Below are positions 7,520 through 17,500 of a stretch of 64,000 nt of DNA, piece after piece. Every line of letters starts with the position of its first letter. Position 1 is the stretch's first letter. Below the pieces are notes generated by a model. The model saw nothing but the letters and a program-made list of their open reading frames with translations. It did not search any database and was not told where the DNA came from. Source of the DNA: Pseudoduganella aquatica (GTDB lineage: Bacteria > Pseudomonadota > Gammaproteobacteria > Burkholderiales > Burkholderiaceae_D); the NCBI RefSeq assembly GCF_009857595.1, contig NZ_WWCU01000019.1, positions 1 through 64,000 of the forward strand, given 5' to 3'. Position numbers and translations under genes: made by a program.

Positions 7520-9022
7520 TCACACCACCATGATGCTGGCTTGTGCCTTCAGCGGGCAGGGCAGCGTGTCGTCAAACGTGATCTCGACCGCGCTCGCCAC
7601 GAAGAAGCCGCCGATGTGCTGGGCGGCGATCTCCGGCGGCGTGCCCGGCTTGGTCAGGTTCACGTCCTGCGCGAACAGGAAGATGCGCCATCTGCCATAC
7701 ACCGTCTGGCCGTACTTGAGCAGCAGCCGGTAGGCCAGCTCCAGGCTCAGGCTGGCCGCGTACACGCCGTCGTTGGCGCCGGTGTCGAAGCCCAGGCCGT
7801 CGTCGGTAAGCGGTATCACGAAGTTCAATCCCTGCGGCGCCTGGAAGATGGCGAAGGAATACAGGTCGGTGCCGTGGAACAGGCTGCCGTCCTCGCGGTG
7901 GAATTTCGCGCGCACCCACAAGGGACTGAAGGCCTGCACCTGCGGCGGCGCTTCCACGTCCACCGGGCCGGCGGTGTGGATGTTGGTTTGCGTCTCCGTC
8001 ACGCTGTGGCTGTAGGTGGCGCCGGTGGTGATGCGCTGGTAGGTCCAGCTGACGTCGGTGGCGTAGGGCACGCCGGCGTTGGGCGCTTCCAGCATGGTCC
8101 ACTCGGCCACCACGCGCTCGCCCACGGTCAGTTCGCCGGCGGCGGGCGGGGTGGCTTCCTGGCCGCGCCAGAACGGGTCGGCCGCGTCCGAGCAGGCCAC
8201 GGCAATGGCCACCGAGGCGATGGCCGAGGCCACTCCCGCCACTGTGTATTCCGGCTCGCCCGAGCTGGCGCCCTCCAGCGAGCAGCAGGTGACGCTGGGG
8301 TCGGTTTCCTCCACGCTGCCGCCCACATTGAAGCTGGCCTTGCCCGCGCCCAGCGCCGCCGCGATGATGGCCACCAGGGCGGCGATGATGGCGATGATAA
8401 TGGCGAGTATCTTCCACCACGGGTCGGCAAAAGGCAGCTCGCCGTGCAGGCCGGGGAAGGCGGGATTCGGCGCCCAGGCCATAGTCAGGCCGGTGGGCAC
8501 GATGGGGCCGCCGCCCGGCGGGCAGACGCATTCCTTGCCGTCCGGCCCGGTCTGGCCCCAGCGCTTGCCGGGCAGGTGGCCTTTCAAGTTGGAGACCGTG
8601 AGCGTGCCTTCCTGCACCGTGCAGGTGTAGCTGTTGCTGGTGGCGTCGAAGCGGGTTTCGGAGACGAAGATCTGCTGGATGGAGCGGCGCGGGGTAAAGC
8701 CGTCGGCGCGCGCCAGGATGCTGACCAGCGGCTTGCCGGGGCTGGCGTGCTGGAAGTTTGCGTCCCACATCACCAGCATGGCGGCGCCGGCGGGGATGGT
8801 GGCGAAGTAGTGGGTGCGCGCCACCGGCGCAATGCCGGGGTCGCCCACGCTCTCAAGCCAGACGGTGACGTTGGTCAGCGCGCTGGAGGACAGATTGGTG
8901 ATGTGGGCGGCAATGCGCAGGCCGTAGATGGCGTTGTCGAATATGCCGTCCGGCAGCATGATGCTGGTCACGGGCTCGATGGCGAACGGGCGCGTGAGCA
9001 CCTGGAGTGGGGTGGCGCTCAT
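7520..9022 (-). CDS. hypothetical protein with Ig-like and choice-of-anchor-like segments
   Basis: A 500-residue protein overlapping the upstream gene by four bases (ATGA), so the two are translationally coupled. Residues about 30-110 look like an Ig/CARDB-type beta domain (RIAAHITNLSSSALTNVTVW). Residues 161-175 hold a Cys pair (GKECVCPPGGGP), and residues 203-225 are a strong hydrophobic helix (WWKILAIIIAIIAALVAII). A Cys-containing loop (SVTCCSLEG) follows. Near the C-terminus, DDGLGFDTGANDGVYAA resembles the Asp-rich calcium-type motif of choice-of-anchor-like beta domains. There is no N-terminal signal peptide, so if it is membrane-anchored the internal helix must do it. Function unknown. 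Confidence 0.65.
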   Translation of the reverse strand: MSATPLQVLTRPFAIEPVTSIMLPDGIFDNAIYGLRIAAHITNLSSSALTNVTVWLESVGDPGIAPVARTHYFATIPAGAAMLVMWDANFQHASPGKPLVSILARADGFTPRRSIQQIFVSETRFDATSNSYTCTVQEGTLTVSNLKGHLPGKRWGQTGPDGKECVCPPGGGPIVPTGLTMAWAPNPAFPGLHGELPFADPWWKILAIIIAIIAALVAIIAAALGAGKASFNVGGSVEETDPSVTCCSLEGASSGEPEYTVAGVASAIASVAIAVACSDAADPFWRGQEATPPAAGELTVGERVVAEWTMLEAPNAGVPYATDVSWTYQRITTGATYSHSVTETQTNIHTAGPVDVEAPPQVQAFSPLWVRAKFHREDGSLFHGTDLYSFAIFQAPQGLNFVIPLTDDGLGFDTGANDGVYAASLSLELAYRLLLKYGQTVYGRWRIFLFAQDVNLTKPGTPPEIAAQHIGGFFVASAVEITFDDTLPCPLKAQASIMVV

Positions 9023-9993
9023 TTTTTGTCTCCTTGCAGCTGGACTACAACGTAGCTGACGCCGCCGGCCACCTTGCCCTGGCTGCGTTCGATAATGTGC
9101 ACCAGCTGGTACTGGCCGGGCCGCAGTCCGTCCGCGCTGAAGGCGGCGTACACGGCGGTGGCCGTGCCGCGCGGCAGGCGCACGCGCAGGCCGTGCTTGC
9201 CGCCGTAGTCCGCGTCCGGCCCGGCGCCGCCGTTGGCCGCACCCATGTCATCCTCTGCGGCGCCGGGCTCGTTGCCCTGCGCCTCGGCATCCTCATGGCC
9301 GTGCGGATGGCGGTCCTTGCCGCCGCACAGCGGCTGCAGACTCAGCTCCACCTGCACGGCCCGCTGCGGCGCAGGCCGCAGCTGCAGGCCGCGCAGGCCC
9401 AGCAGCGCGATCTGCCGCTCGTCCAGCTCGCCGCCGTATTCCACGCTGATGAAGGCTTCCTTGTCCTGCCGGGGCAGCGCGCGCACGCTGATCACCATGG
9501 CCGCTTGCAGCATGCCGGCCATCAGCACCGTGATGTTGCGCTGCGCGATCTGGTCGTGCGCGGGCGGGTCGAACACATAGCCGTTGGGCAGCGGGTCGGG
9601 GATGGGGCCGGTGTCGCCCGGCACGTGCGCGACGGCCAGCAGGCATTCGTGGCCGCCGTTCACAATGACCGGCACCCACGGCACCAGGCACAGCACGTCC
9701 TGGCCCACCGGATTGTTCGGGTCCGGCTCCGGCGCCAGGTCGGCAAAGGCCGAGCCGATGGCGGTGGCATTGCCGACGATCACCTGGGCGCTGGGATCGG
9801 CCCAGTAAAAGTCGATGCGGGTGCCGTTGGCCTGGGTGTTGCCGAGATTGGCGGCGTGCGCCCACAGGTAGGCAGGCTGGCCGGCGACCGGCGTGCCGGG
9901 CGCACCGTTCGGGTCTGTTCCGGGCACGACCCAGATGTCGGTGCTGGCCCACCAGTACGGCGAGCCATCGCGGATGATGGTATGAGCAGGCAT
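9019..9993 (-). CDS. hypothetical CARDB/Ig-like protein, first gene of a coupled pair
   Basis: A 324-residue protein with no signal peptide or membrane segment. Residues 15-90 (STDIWVVPGTDPNG, PAYLWAHAANLGNTQANG, RIDFYWADPS) have the alternating beta pattern and Asn/Gly turns of CARDB/Ig-like adhesion domains. A His/Asp/Glu-rich low-complexity stretch (GGKDRHPHGHEDAEAQGNEP) precedes a final beta segment (GLRPGQYQLVHIIERSQGK). An AAGGACTGCC ribosome-binding region precedes the ATG. The stop overlaps the start of the next gene by four bases, which suggests a two-protein complex. I cannot assign a function. Confidence 0.65.
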   Translation of the reverse strand: MPAHTIIRDGSPYWWASTDIWVVPGTDPNGAPGTPVAGQPAYLWAHAANLGNTQANGTRIDFYWADPSAQVIVGNATAIGSAFADLAPEPDPNNPVGQDVLCLVPWVPVIVNGGHECLLAVAHVPGDTGPIPDPLPNGYVFDPPAHDQIAQRNITVLMAGMLQAAMVISVRALPRQDKEAFISVEYGGELDERQIALLGLRGLQLRPAPQRAVQVELSLQPLCGGKDRHPHGHEDAEAQGNEPGAAEDDMGAANGGAGPDADYGGKHGLRVRLPRGTATAVYAAFSADGLRPGQYQLVHIIERSQGKVAGGVSYVVVQLQGDKK

Positions 9994-10201
9994 GGCAGTC
10001 CTTTCGGAAGCAGCGTGGGAAGACCCCGGAGTCCAGCTTATGCCGCTGCCAAACGCGCGATTTGATGTAAATCAGACCCAAGCGTCGGGTTTGCGCAACC
10101 GGCTTGCGGAAGTCGTAGGGTTGCTGTACGGCATGTGTTATGTTGGATGTGACGGGCAGCAACGAACTGTCCGCACCGACAAAATCCACAGGAGACGACA
10201 G

Positions 10202-10684
10202 ATGATGAAACATGCATTCCAGGTTGTATTCGCGGCCGTACTGGCCTTGTCCCTGGGCGGCGCCGCCCGCGCGCAGGACGCCACCCACCGTGGCACGGCC
10301 GACGAGGCGGTGGCCATGGTCAAGAAAGCCGGCGCCTTTATGGACAAGAATGGCCGCGACAAGGCGATTGCCGCCTTTAACGATCCCAAGGGCGAATTCA
10401 TCAAGGGCGACCTGTATGTCTTCATGTTCGGCATGACGGGCGAGCAGCAGGGCGTGGCGCTGGCGCACGGCCAGAACGCCAAGATGGTCAACAAGAACCT
10501 GATGGAGCTGAACGCCGGCGGCGTGTTCCCGATCAAGGAGTTCCTAAAGGTGGCGAACAGCCCGGCGGGCAAAGGCTGGGTTTCCTACAAATGGCCCAAC
10601 TCCATCAGCAAGAACATGGAAGACAAGTCCACTTATGTCGAGAAATTCGGCGATGTGCTGATAGGTGTCGGCATCTACAAATAG
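10202..10684 (+). CDS. secreted single Cache-domain protein
   Basis: A 160-residue protein with a signal peptide (MMKHAFQVVFAAVLALSLGG, cleavage after ARA-Q). The rest is one Cache-type sensor domain: EAVAMVKKAGAFMDKNG, GDLYVFMFGMTGEQQGVALA, then GKGWVSYKWPNSISK and KSTYVEKFGDVLIGVGIYK, the strongly conserved end of this family. Stand-alone periplasmic Cache proteins bind small ligands; the ligand is unknown here. AGGAGA precedes the ATG (a second ATG follows at 10205). Monocistronic: its own terminator lies about 40 bp downstream. Confidence 0.85.
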   Translation: MMKHAFQVVFAAVLALSLGGAARAQDATHRGTADEAVAMVKKAGAFMDKNGRDKAIAAFNDPKGEFIKGDLYVFMFGMTGEQQGVALAHGQNAKMVNKNLMELNAGGVFPIKEFLKVANSPAGKGWVSYKWPNSISKNMEDKSTYVEKFGDVLIGVGIYK

Positions 10685-10724
10685 CCGAAGAGGGAAAGTT
10701 CGGCCAACAACCGCGATCCAGCGC

Positions 10725-10757
10725 AATACGCCCCGCAAAAATGGGGCGTATTTTTTT
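10725..10757 (+). terminator. Rho-independent terminator after the Cache gene
   Basis: AATACGCCCC (10725-10734) pairs with GGGGCGTATT (10743-10752) around an 8-base loop, followed by a run of seven T (10751-10757). Confidence 0.9.
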
Positions 10758-10876
10758 ATGGCGGCTTGCCCGAACCGCTGGGCGCTGCGTTATGATGCAA
10801 AGGACAACTTGAGCTCGCCCAGGCGGAGCCCAGGTTCCGCAGGCGGGAATCTATCCGAGCATATTCGAGCATATAC

Positions 10877-12463
10877 ATGGCATACAGGTGGGAGACTTCC
10901 GACAGCGTCTGGCTGGAGGACGATGAAAGTGGGCAATTTGAGCTGGCGTCCAGCCAGGGTTTGAGCCGCATCGAGTGGCAGGCGCAAGCGCGCACGCGCT
11001 TGCCGGACGTGGCGCAGCTATTGGGCGCGTCGCTGCCTGCGGGCTGCGCGCACGCGGCCATTTATCCCGAAGGTTTTGCTTACTGCCCAGAGTGCGGCGC
11101 TGCGCTGCGCGTGTGTGCGGCGGCGCAGCGTCTGCCTGCGTGGTGGGGACCGAGCAGCGCGCCGCTGCCGGTGAATGAGGCGCCGCTGCCGCGCCATGCG
11201 CCGCATGGTTTGCCGCTGACGGCGCTGCCGCTGGCGGCCAGCCTGGAGACGCGTCCGCCGGAACCGCAGGTGGGGCAGGCGGAATTGAAGATCCCGGCGC
11301 CGCCGAACGCGGTGTGCGTGTTTGCGGCGGCCGATTTCGGCTTTGCGGCGCAGCGCTTGCTGGCGCTGGCTTACACGCGCAATGTGCTGCAGTACTGGGA
11401 TCCGGCCGCCATGCGCTGGCATGTGATGACGTGCGAGGATCACCTGGCCGATTTGTCGTTCAGCGCGTCGGCGTATGCGTGGCTGCCGGCGCACGCGGAG
11501 GCGCGGCGCGGGGAGGTGGGGCTGGTGCCGTCGGGGCAGGGTCTGGTGCGGCTGCTGATTAATCCGGTCAGCGAGAGTTTTCATACCGAGGTGGTGCTGT
11601 CGGCCAGGCTGGCCAGCGCGCCGGGTATGGTGGGGCGGCGGATCGCTTGCCTGATCGCGGCGGCAGGCGGTGTGCGCTTGTGGACTGCGGATGCGCAGGG
11701 GGCGGATGGGGAGACGCTGGAGATTGCGGCGGAGCTGGCGGGTTACGCTGCGCTAACCCGCCCTACGGTTTTCTCCACCGAGGCTGATGTTATTCCGGAT
11801 CCGGATGCCGATGGCGCTGTGCCGGCCGGCGGGTGGTCGCGTCCTTTGAGTTATGACGGGAAGCTGATGTGGCTGCACGCGCAGGGGCATCTCGTCTGGC
11901 GTCCGGGCAGCGCGCCTCAGTGGCTGCCCTGGCCTGCGGGGTGGACGCCGCGCTTGCAGTTCGGCGGGCCGGCGCGCAGCCGGGACGGGCGCTTGTGGCA
12001 GATCGGGCATGACGGCCAGGCTTATTCGTTCAGTGAACTGGGCGTGGCGCAGGCTCAGCAGCGCGAACTCGATGGCGCGCGGCTGGGCTTTGGCACGCTG
12101 CTGTTCCGCCGTGGCCACCAGGTCAAGAACGAGCCGTGGGACGTGGAGGACGTGGAGGACCAGACCCGCAACGAGGCGCTGGTGCTGCCGCTGCTGGAGA
12201 ATGTGAGCAGCACGCGCAGCCAGCCGACCGGGCTGGTGCTGCGCATGGAGCGTCCGCCCGCCATGGCGGAGGATGCGCTGGGCGGCGCGGTCATACAGCG
12301 CACGCTGATCGAGTGGGTGGGGCAGCGCAATGTCATTCTGGATGAGGCGGTGCGCTTGTCGCATCCGGCGGATTGCCAGCCGTTCGTGTATGACAACTGC
12401 CTGTGGCTGCACCATCCGGGCTGGAACGAGATTCGCGGCTGGCATTTGAAAGCGCTGCCATGA
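10877..12463 (+). CDS. CPxC-containing protein, first gene of the tubulin-like operon
   Basis: A 528-residue protein without signal peptide or clear membrane helix. Residues 55-85 contain CAHAAIYPEGFAYCPECGAALRVC, with CPEC at 70-73 and further Cys at 57 and 80, a possible zinc ribbon. The rest is Trp-rich with repeated short beta motifs (VLQYWDPAAMRWHV, GKLMWLHAQGHLVWRPGS, RLWQIGHDGQAYSF), suggesting a beta-propeller-like fold; that is inference. It overlaps the VWA-like gene by four bases (ATGA), so it belongs to the same operon. A 35-bp genomic repeat is embedded in frame near residues 287-298. The ATG at 10877 has a weak ribosome-binding site. Confidence 0.7.
   Translation: MAYRWETSDSVWLEDDESGQFELASSQGLSRIEWQAQARTRLPDVAQLLGASLPAGCAHAAIYPEGFAYCPECGAALRVCAAAQRLPAWWGPSSAPLPVNEAPLPRHAPHGLPLTALPLAASLETRPPEPQVGQAELKIPAPPNAVCVFAAADFGFAAQRLLALAYTRNVLQYWDPAAMRWHVMTCEDHLADLSFSASAYAWLPAHAEARRGEVGLVPSGQGLVRLLINPVSESFHTEVVLSARLASAPGMVGRRIACLIAAAGGVRLWTADAQGADGETLEIAAELAGYAALTRPTVFSTEADVIPDPDADGAVPAGGWSRPLSYDGKLMWLHAQGHLVWRPGSAPQWLPWPAGWTPRLQFGGPARSRDGRLWQIGHDGQAYSFSELGVAQAQQRELDGARLGFGTLLFRRGHQVKNEPWDVEDVEDQTRNEALVLPLLENVSSTRSQPTGLVLRMERPPAMAEDALGGAVIQRTLIEWVGQRNVILDEAVRLSHPADCQPFVYDNCLWLHHPGWNEIRGWHLKALP
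11737..11771. repeat. intragenic copy of the GGCGGGTTA palindromic repeat
   Basis: GGCGGGTTA and TAACCCGCC form an inverted repeat around CGCTGCGC and are followed by CTACGGTTT. The same unit with the same flank occurs in intergenic DNA at 45934-45972, and related ones at 61867 and 54426. Here it lies inside the first gene of the tubulin-like operon and keeps the frame (encoding AGYAALTRPTVF). Confidence 0.85.
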
Positions 12464-14031
12464 TGCGGGCGCTGATGCGGCCATCCGCGCTGGCGCTGGC
12501 TTGCGCGCTGGGTGCGCCGGTCGCGGCGCTGGCTGCGCCGGTGTCGCACGTCTTCCTGGTGCAGAACTCGGGCTGGATGGAGCCGTTTTATACGGACCCG
12601 GCCTCGCAATACAAGGCGCTGGTGACGGAGGTGGTGCTGGCCGCCGTGCAGCCGGGCGATGCGCTGGTGCTGGCGGCCTTCAATCAAAGCCTGCCGGGTG
12701 CACCGTCGCCGAAAGCGCTGCTGGCGGCGAAGGTGGACGACAAGCCGCAGCGCGCCGCAGTAGCAGCCGCGCTTGCGCCGCTGGCTGCGGCCAGGAAGCC
12801 GGGCAGCAGCGCGCTGGCGGATACCGATCTGGGCGAGGCGGTCAGCACCTCCATCACGTCGGCGCTGGGCGGCAAGCCGGGGCTGATCTGGCTGTTCACC
12901 AACAACAAGAACAGCCCGAACAACGACCAGGCCACGGCGCAGCGCAACCGCGAATTCTATGAGCTGATCCATCACGGCGGCAGCATCAAGAAGGCCTTGG
13001 CCTTTCCGCTGCACATGCCGGTGCATGGCCGCTACAGCGCCAACGGGATGATGATTTACGTCTTTGCGATCCAGGACGAAGGCAAGCGCGAGCTGGATGC
13101 GCTGCTGCGTTCGGGCCGTCTGCAGAAGGTGATCACCGAGCCGCCTGCGCGCCTCAAGCCGCTCGACCAGGACACCGTGCGCCTGCTGCCTGTGAAGGTG
13201 GAGAACGTGCCCGGCGTGGCGTTTTCCACGCAGCCCAACGGCACTTTGCGCGCCGACATTGACGCCGCTGCCGCCGCATCCGGCGCCGCGCCATCCGCCG
13301 GAGATCCGGCCGCGGCCGCGTCTACCGCTGCGCACGCTGCTGGCGGCCCGCCCGCCGCGCGCATCCAGTGGCGGCTGGAGAACACGATTTATCCCTACAC
13401 CATCACCAGCGCCCGCCTGGCGGCGCGTTCGGTACTGGCCGGCGCCGAGAAGCCGATTGCGCTGGGCGCGGACAGTGTGCAGGGCCTGGCGCCCGGCAAA
13501 TCGCTGCCGCTGGCGTCCAGCATGCAGCTGCCGGTGGCCAACCTGCCCGGCAAATGGTCGCTGGAAGCCGTGCAGGCCGCCGGCTCCGCCGCAGTGCTGC
13601 CGGGCGCGATCGAAGTGCAACTGAGCGAACAAAAACTGGAACTCTCGCAAGCTTTCCGCGATCGCATGGCCGCGCTGTTCCCTGGCGACCCGCTGCCCGA
13701 CATCTTCACGCCGCCCAGCCAGGTGCAAGGCTCGCGCGCCGTGCTGCCGCTGGAAGTGCGCATGCAGTTCGGCTTGGCGCCCTTGCTGGCGCTGCTGGGC
13801 GGCGTGGCGGCACTGCTGCTGGGCGCCGCCGCGCTGGCCGTTGCAGCCGCGCGTCCGCGCAAAGTGCAGGTCACCGTCGAAGGCGAACTGCGCACGCTAC
13901 ACGTCAAGGCCGGCAACAGCCAGCCCCTGTTCGACAAGGCCGGCAACAAAGTCGCCGTGCTTAACACCACCTTATTTGGCAGCACACTGACGGACCTGCG
14001 CGAAGGCGCGCAAGTGCGTCTCGGCCGTTAA
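12460..14031 (+). CDS. exported VWA-like protein with degenerate MIDAS, C-terminal membrane anchor
   Basis: A 523-residue protein starting at the ATG that overlaps the upstream stop (ATGA). It has a signal peptide (ALALACALGAPVAALA). The mature N-terminus, HVFLVQNSGWMEPFY, looks like the first strand and loop of a von Willebrand A domain, but the MIDAS DxSxS reads Q35-x-S37-x-W39, so metal binding is doubtful. Later VWA-like parts are DLGEAVSTSITSALGG and PGLIWLFTNNKNSPNN. A low-complexity Ala/Pro stretch follows, then a hydrophobic helix near residues 438-466 (LALLGGVAALLLGAAALAV) and a C-terminal tail of about 55 residues with FHA-like or beta character (VTVEGELRTLHVKAGNSQ). The VWA-like part would face the periplasm and the tail the cytoplasm, near the tubulin-like protein. 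Role inferred as envelope anchor. Confidence 0.7.
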   Translation: MMRALMRPSALALACALGAPVAALAAPVSHVFLVQNSGWMEPFYTDPASQYKALVTEVVLAAVQPGDALVLAAFNQSLPGAPSPKALLAAKVDDKPQRAAVAAALAPLAAARKPGSSALADTDLGEAVSTSITSALGGKPGLIWLFTNNKNSPNNDQATAQRNREFYELIHHGGSIKKALAFPLHMPVHGRYSANGMMIYVFAIQDEGKRELDALLRSGRLQKVITEPPARLKPLDQDTVRLLPVKVENVPGVAFSTQPNGTLRADIDAAAAASGAAPSAGDPAAAASTAAHAAGGPPAARIQWRLENTIYPYTITSARLAARSVLAGAEKPIALGADSVQGLAPGKSLPLASSMQLPVANLPGKWSLEAVQAAGSAAVLPGAIEVQLSEQKLELSQAFRDRMAALFPGDPLPDIFTPPSQVQGSRAVLPLEVRMQFGLAPLLALLGGVAALLLGAAALAVAAARPRKVQVTVEGELRTLHVKAGNSQPLFDKAGNKVAVLNTTLFGSTLTDLREGAQVRLGR

Positions 14032-14072
14032 TATCCAGCTCATATTTCCGCCCATATCAAGGATCACCAAGA

Positions 14073-14534
14073 ATGCAAAAAGAAAACGACATCCAGCTGG
14101 CGCAGGCCAATACCGACCCGGGCTTCAAGGTGCCCGGCAGCCAGGACCAGAGCGCCAAGCCGTCGAGCGAGCCGGCGCTGTCCAGCGTGCCGCCCGGCGG
14201 CGCGCCTATCGAAGTGGCGCCGGTGCAGGGCGCGCCCGCCACCGATACCTCCACGCGCGACCTGGCGATAGGCGGCGCCGTCTTCCTGGTGCTGCTGATC
14301 GTGTTCTTCTTTGCGCGCAACGCCTACGCCAATCACCTGGTGCGCCGCCGCGTGGCGCCGTCGTCGGCCGACACGGCGGGCTGGCTGATGTTCTTCGGCC
14401 TGTCCTTCCTGAGCGCCGCCGCCGTGCTGGCCATCCTGAACGCCGGCAAATTCCTTACCGTGGCCATTACCGGCACCTTGCTTGTCTTTGGCATCGCTGC
14501 GCTGGTCGGCGCGATGCTGACGGGCCGCCGTTAA
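14073..14534 (+). CDS. three-helix membrane protein of the tubulin-like operon
   Basis: A 153-residue protein with a disordered, Pro/Ser/Ala-rich N-terminal 60 residues, then transmembrane segments at about 64-82 (LAIGGAVFLVLLIVFFFA), 104-123 and 128-149. A positively charged loop (HLVRRRVAPSS) lies between helices one and two. No family recognised. It lies 41 bp behind the VWA-like gene and 26 bp before the tubulin-like gene, which fits a membrane tether for the complex. Confidence 0.65.
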   Translation: MQKENDIQLAQANTDPGFKVPGSQDQSAKPSSEPALSSVPPGGAPIEVAPVQGAPATDTSTRDLAIGGAVFLVLLIVFFFARNAYANHLVRRRVAPSSADTAGWLMFFGLSFLSAAAVLAILNAGKFLTVAITGTLLVFGIAALVGAMLTGRR

Positions 14535-14560
14535 TTCAATAAAAGCCCAGGAGAGCGATC

Positions 14561-17500
14561 ATGGCAGATTTCCAGAACAACGGCAGCGGCAAAAAAGCCG
14601 AACTCAAGGTCGACCTGCGCCCCACGCTGTTTATCGGCGCGGGCGGCACGGGCATGGAAGTGATGATGCGCATCCGCCGCCGCATCCTGTCGGCGGTCTG
14701 GAACCGCCGCCATCCCACGCGGGTGGAAGCCATAGGCCAGTTCCCGGTGGCGCGCTTCCTGCACGTGGACCTCGACAGCGGCGCTGTCATCGACGAAGGC
14801 AAGTCGCAGCGCACCGACCCGTGGTACGAGCTGGTGAAGCTGAGCGACGAGGAACGCCTGGTCGAGTCGATAGACCTGCAGCAGTACCACGAGTCCGACG
14901 ACAGCCTGGCGCGTTTCCCACTGATAGAAAACTGGATGCCGCTGCGCCCGAAAAAACTGCGCTCGCTGGGCATCGATCCGTCCAAGGGCGCGGGCCAGAT
15001 CCGCGCCGTGGCGCGGCTTTACCTGTACGACAAATACCCCAAGCTGCGCGGCCGCATCAAGGGCGCCTTGAATTTTCTGAGCAGTAACGCGGGCAACGAG
15101 CGCAAGGAAAACTACCAGCGCCTCGGCCTGCAAGTGGACACGTCCAAGTTCCGCATCGTGGTCATCGGCTCCAACGCCGGGGGCACCGGCGCGGGCACCG
15201 CCATGGACCTGGGCTGGATCGCCAAGGCCATTGCGCGCCAGGAAGTGGCGGACAGCCAGGTGGACCTGGTGATGTTCATGCCGTCCGGTTACGCCAAGGC
15301 TAACAAGGAGCGCACCGAAGCCAACGCCTACGCCACCCTGATGGAGCTGGAAACCGCCATGCGCGACATGAACGCGCAAGTGCGCTGGGCGGACCCGGAC
15401 AGCCTGACCGGCCGTGGCGCGCCGTTCGACGACGTCTATTTCGTCGACACCGCCAACCTGGCCAACAAGGCCACGCAGGATGTGAAGGACGTCTACCAGA
15501 TGGTGGCCGATTCGCTGTTCGAGGACTTCGCCTCGGCGGATTTCGCCAACCGCAAACGCTCGGTGGCGGTGAACCAGCAGCAGCACAAGCTGGGACCATT
15601 CAATCCGCGCGTGCCGGAGCAGCGCTTCGGCGACATGCGGCTGTCCTACTCCAAGGTGTACTCGGCTTTCGGCCAGGCGGTGCTGGATACGCAGCAAAGC
15701 CTGCGCGAAGACATCCGCGCCTACGAGCTGGCGGGCCTGATGGTGAAAGCCTTTTTCGGTCTGCTCGGCAGCGACGGCACCAAGGCGCGCCGCGCCGGCG
15801 ACCAGGAGCGCGACATCTTCATGCGCGAGCAGATGGCGATGGCCGAGCATCCCTTCGACGAATTCCCTGATTTCAAAAAGGGCACGGTGGACGTGACGCC
15901 GTTCCAGGAATACGCGCTCACCGACCAGCTGCTGATGGACAAGGACGAGCGCTCCTTGCTGGAGCGCGTGGAAAGCAAGGTCCAGCTCGAGATCGACCGC
16001 ATCATGGGCGACTATGAGCTGAAGCAGTGGCGCGAGAAAGTGGCCGAGCTGCTGCCGCACCTGGAGCGCGACGCCATCCGCGAAGCCGGCGCTACCGCCG
16101 AGACCAGCGAGGACCGCCTGAAGCGCCACACGGCCGAACTGCTGCAAAGGCTGAAGGGCCGCGCGCGCGAGCAGCTTTACGCGCTGCTGGACGACCGCAA
16201 GCAGGGTGGGCTGGAATTCGTGCTGTCGCTGCTGGAGCAGATCAAGGCGCGCATTTCGCAGCGTGACCTGGTGCACATGGAACGCAACGGCAAGCGCTAC
16301 CGCGACATCCGCGACGCGCTGCGCACGCGCCAGGTGGAGGAATCGCTGAACAACCTGTCGCAGGCCGCCGCCAAGATGTTCGGCAGCGAGGCGCAGTCGC
16401 GCGAAGTGATGGCGCACCTGAAGCGCGACATTGCGGACTATCTGCGCTTCCACATGCTGGCCGTGGCGGCCGGGCAGTCGGTGGAGCTGCTGAACTCCAT
16501 GTCCACCTGGCTGGGCGATACGCAGTCGGTGGACGAGCAGGGGCAGGCGGTATGGAGCGGCATTGCAGGCGAGCTGCAGGAAGGGCGCCGCTGCGTGGAG
16601 GCCATGCTGGGCGTGGTGGACCAGCGCATTGCGCAGCTGCGCGCGGATGCGCAGCATGAACACGCGACCTATATGAAGCTGGCCAGCGACACGGTGCCTG
16701 AGGCGGTCAAGCTGAGCGGCGACATCAGCGTGTGGAGCGAGGAAGTGCTGCTGGAGTTCGGCGGATCGGCGCGCCTGTTCCCGCAACTGGGCGACGAGCA
16801 GCTGCGCTCGGCCCTGCTGCTCAAACTGTTCCGCCGCGCGCAGACGCAGCTGAGCAGCGAGCATCTGGACGACGGCGAAGCGCCGCCCGATCCGCTGCTG
16901 GAACGCCTGATGGCGATGTCGCCGCAGGAGCGCCAGCTCACGTTCAACGAATGGATACGCAGCGCCATGCCGTGGGTGAACGCGCGCTTCTCGGCGGAGT
17001 TCACGCCGAACGCGGACCAGTTCAAGTGCTTTATCGGCGTGGGCGACGTGAACGCGTGGCGCAAGCTGGAGGCGGAGATCAAGGCGGCGGTGCCGACCGG
17101 CTTCTTCCACGGCGACCTGGTCAGCATCGTCAATACCGGCGTTGCCGGGCGGGCGGTGTGCTATATCGAGCTGTCCGGCATTCCGATGACGGTGCTGCGC
17201 GGCTTGCCGACCTGGCGCACGTCCTACCAGATCGAGAATCCGAAGATTCCGACCCATTTGCACTTCGACTCCACGCGCTTCCGCCATCCCATCGCGCCGT
17301 CTATGGATGAGCTGAACCGGCTAGCGGACGATTACGAGTGGTTCCTGCAGGCGATTGCGCTGGGCGTGGTCAAGCGCAAGGCCGACCTGGCGGACCGCGA
17401 GGCGCTGTTCCAGCCGCGCGGACAGTATCTGTTTGAAGTGGAGCAGGGTTCCGGCGAGTGGCTGCAGATCGGGAATGAGTTCGCCATCCGTTCGAATGGC

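Noticed and set aside
7541..9055. A 504-codon plus-strand frame
   Set aside because: Antisense shadow of the Ig-like gene; rich in Gly, Arg, Ala and His with no recognisable domain.
14531..17287. A 918-codon open frame on the minus strand
   Set aside because: It lies antisense to the tubulin-like gene. Its translation is His/Arg/Ala-rich with no domain, as expected from the complement of GC-rich codons.
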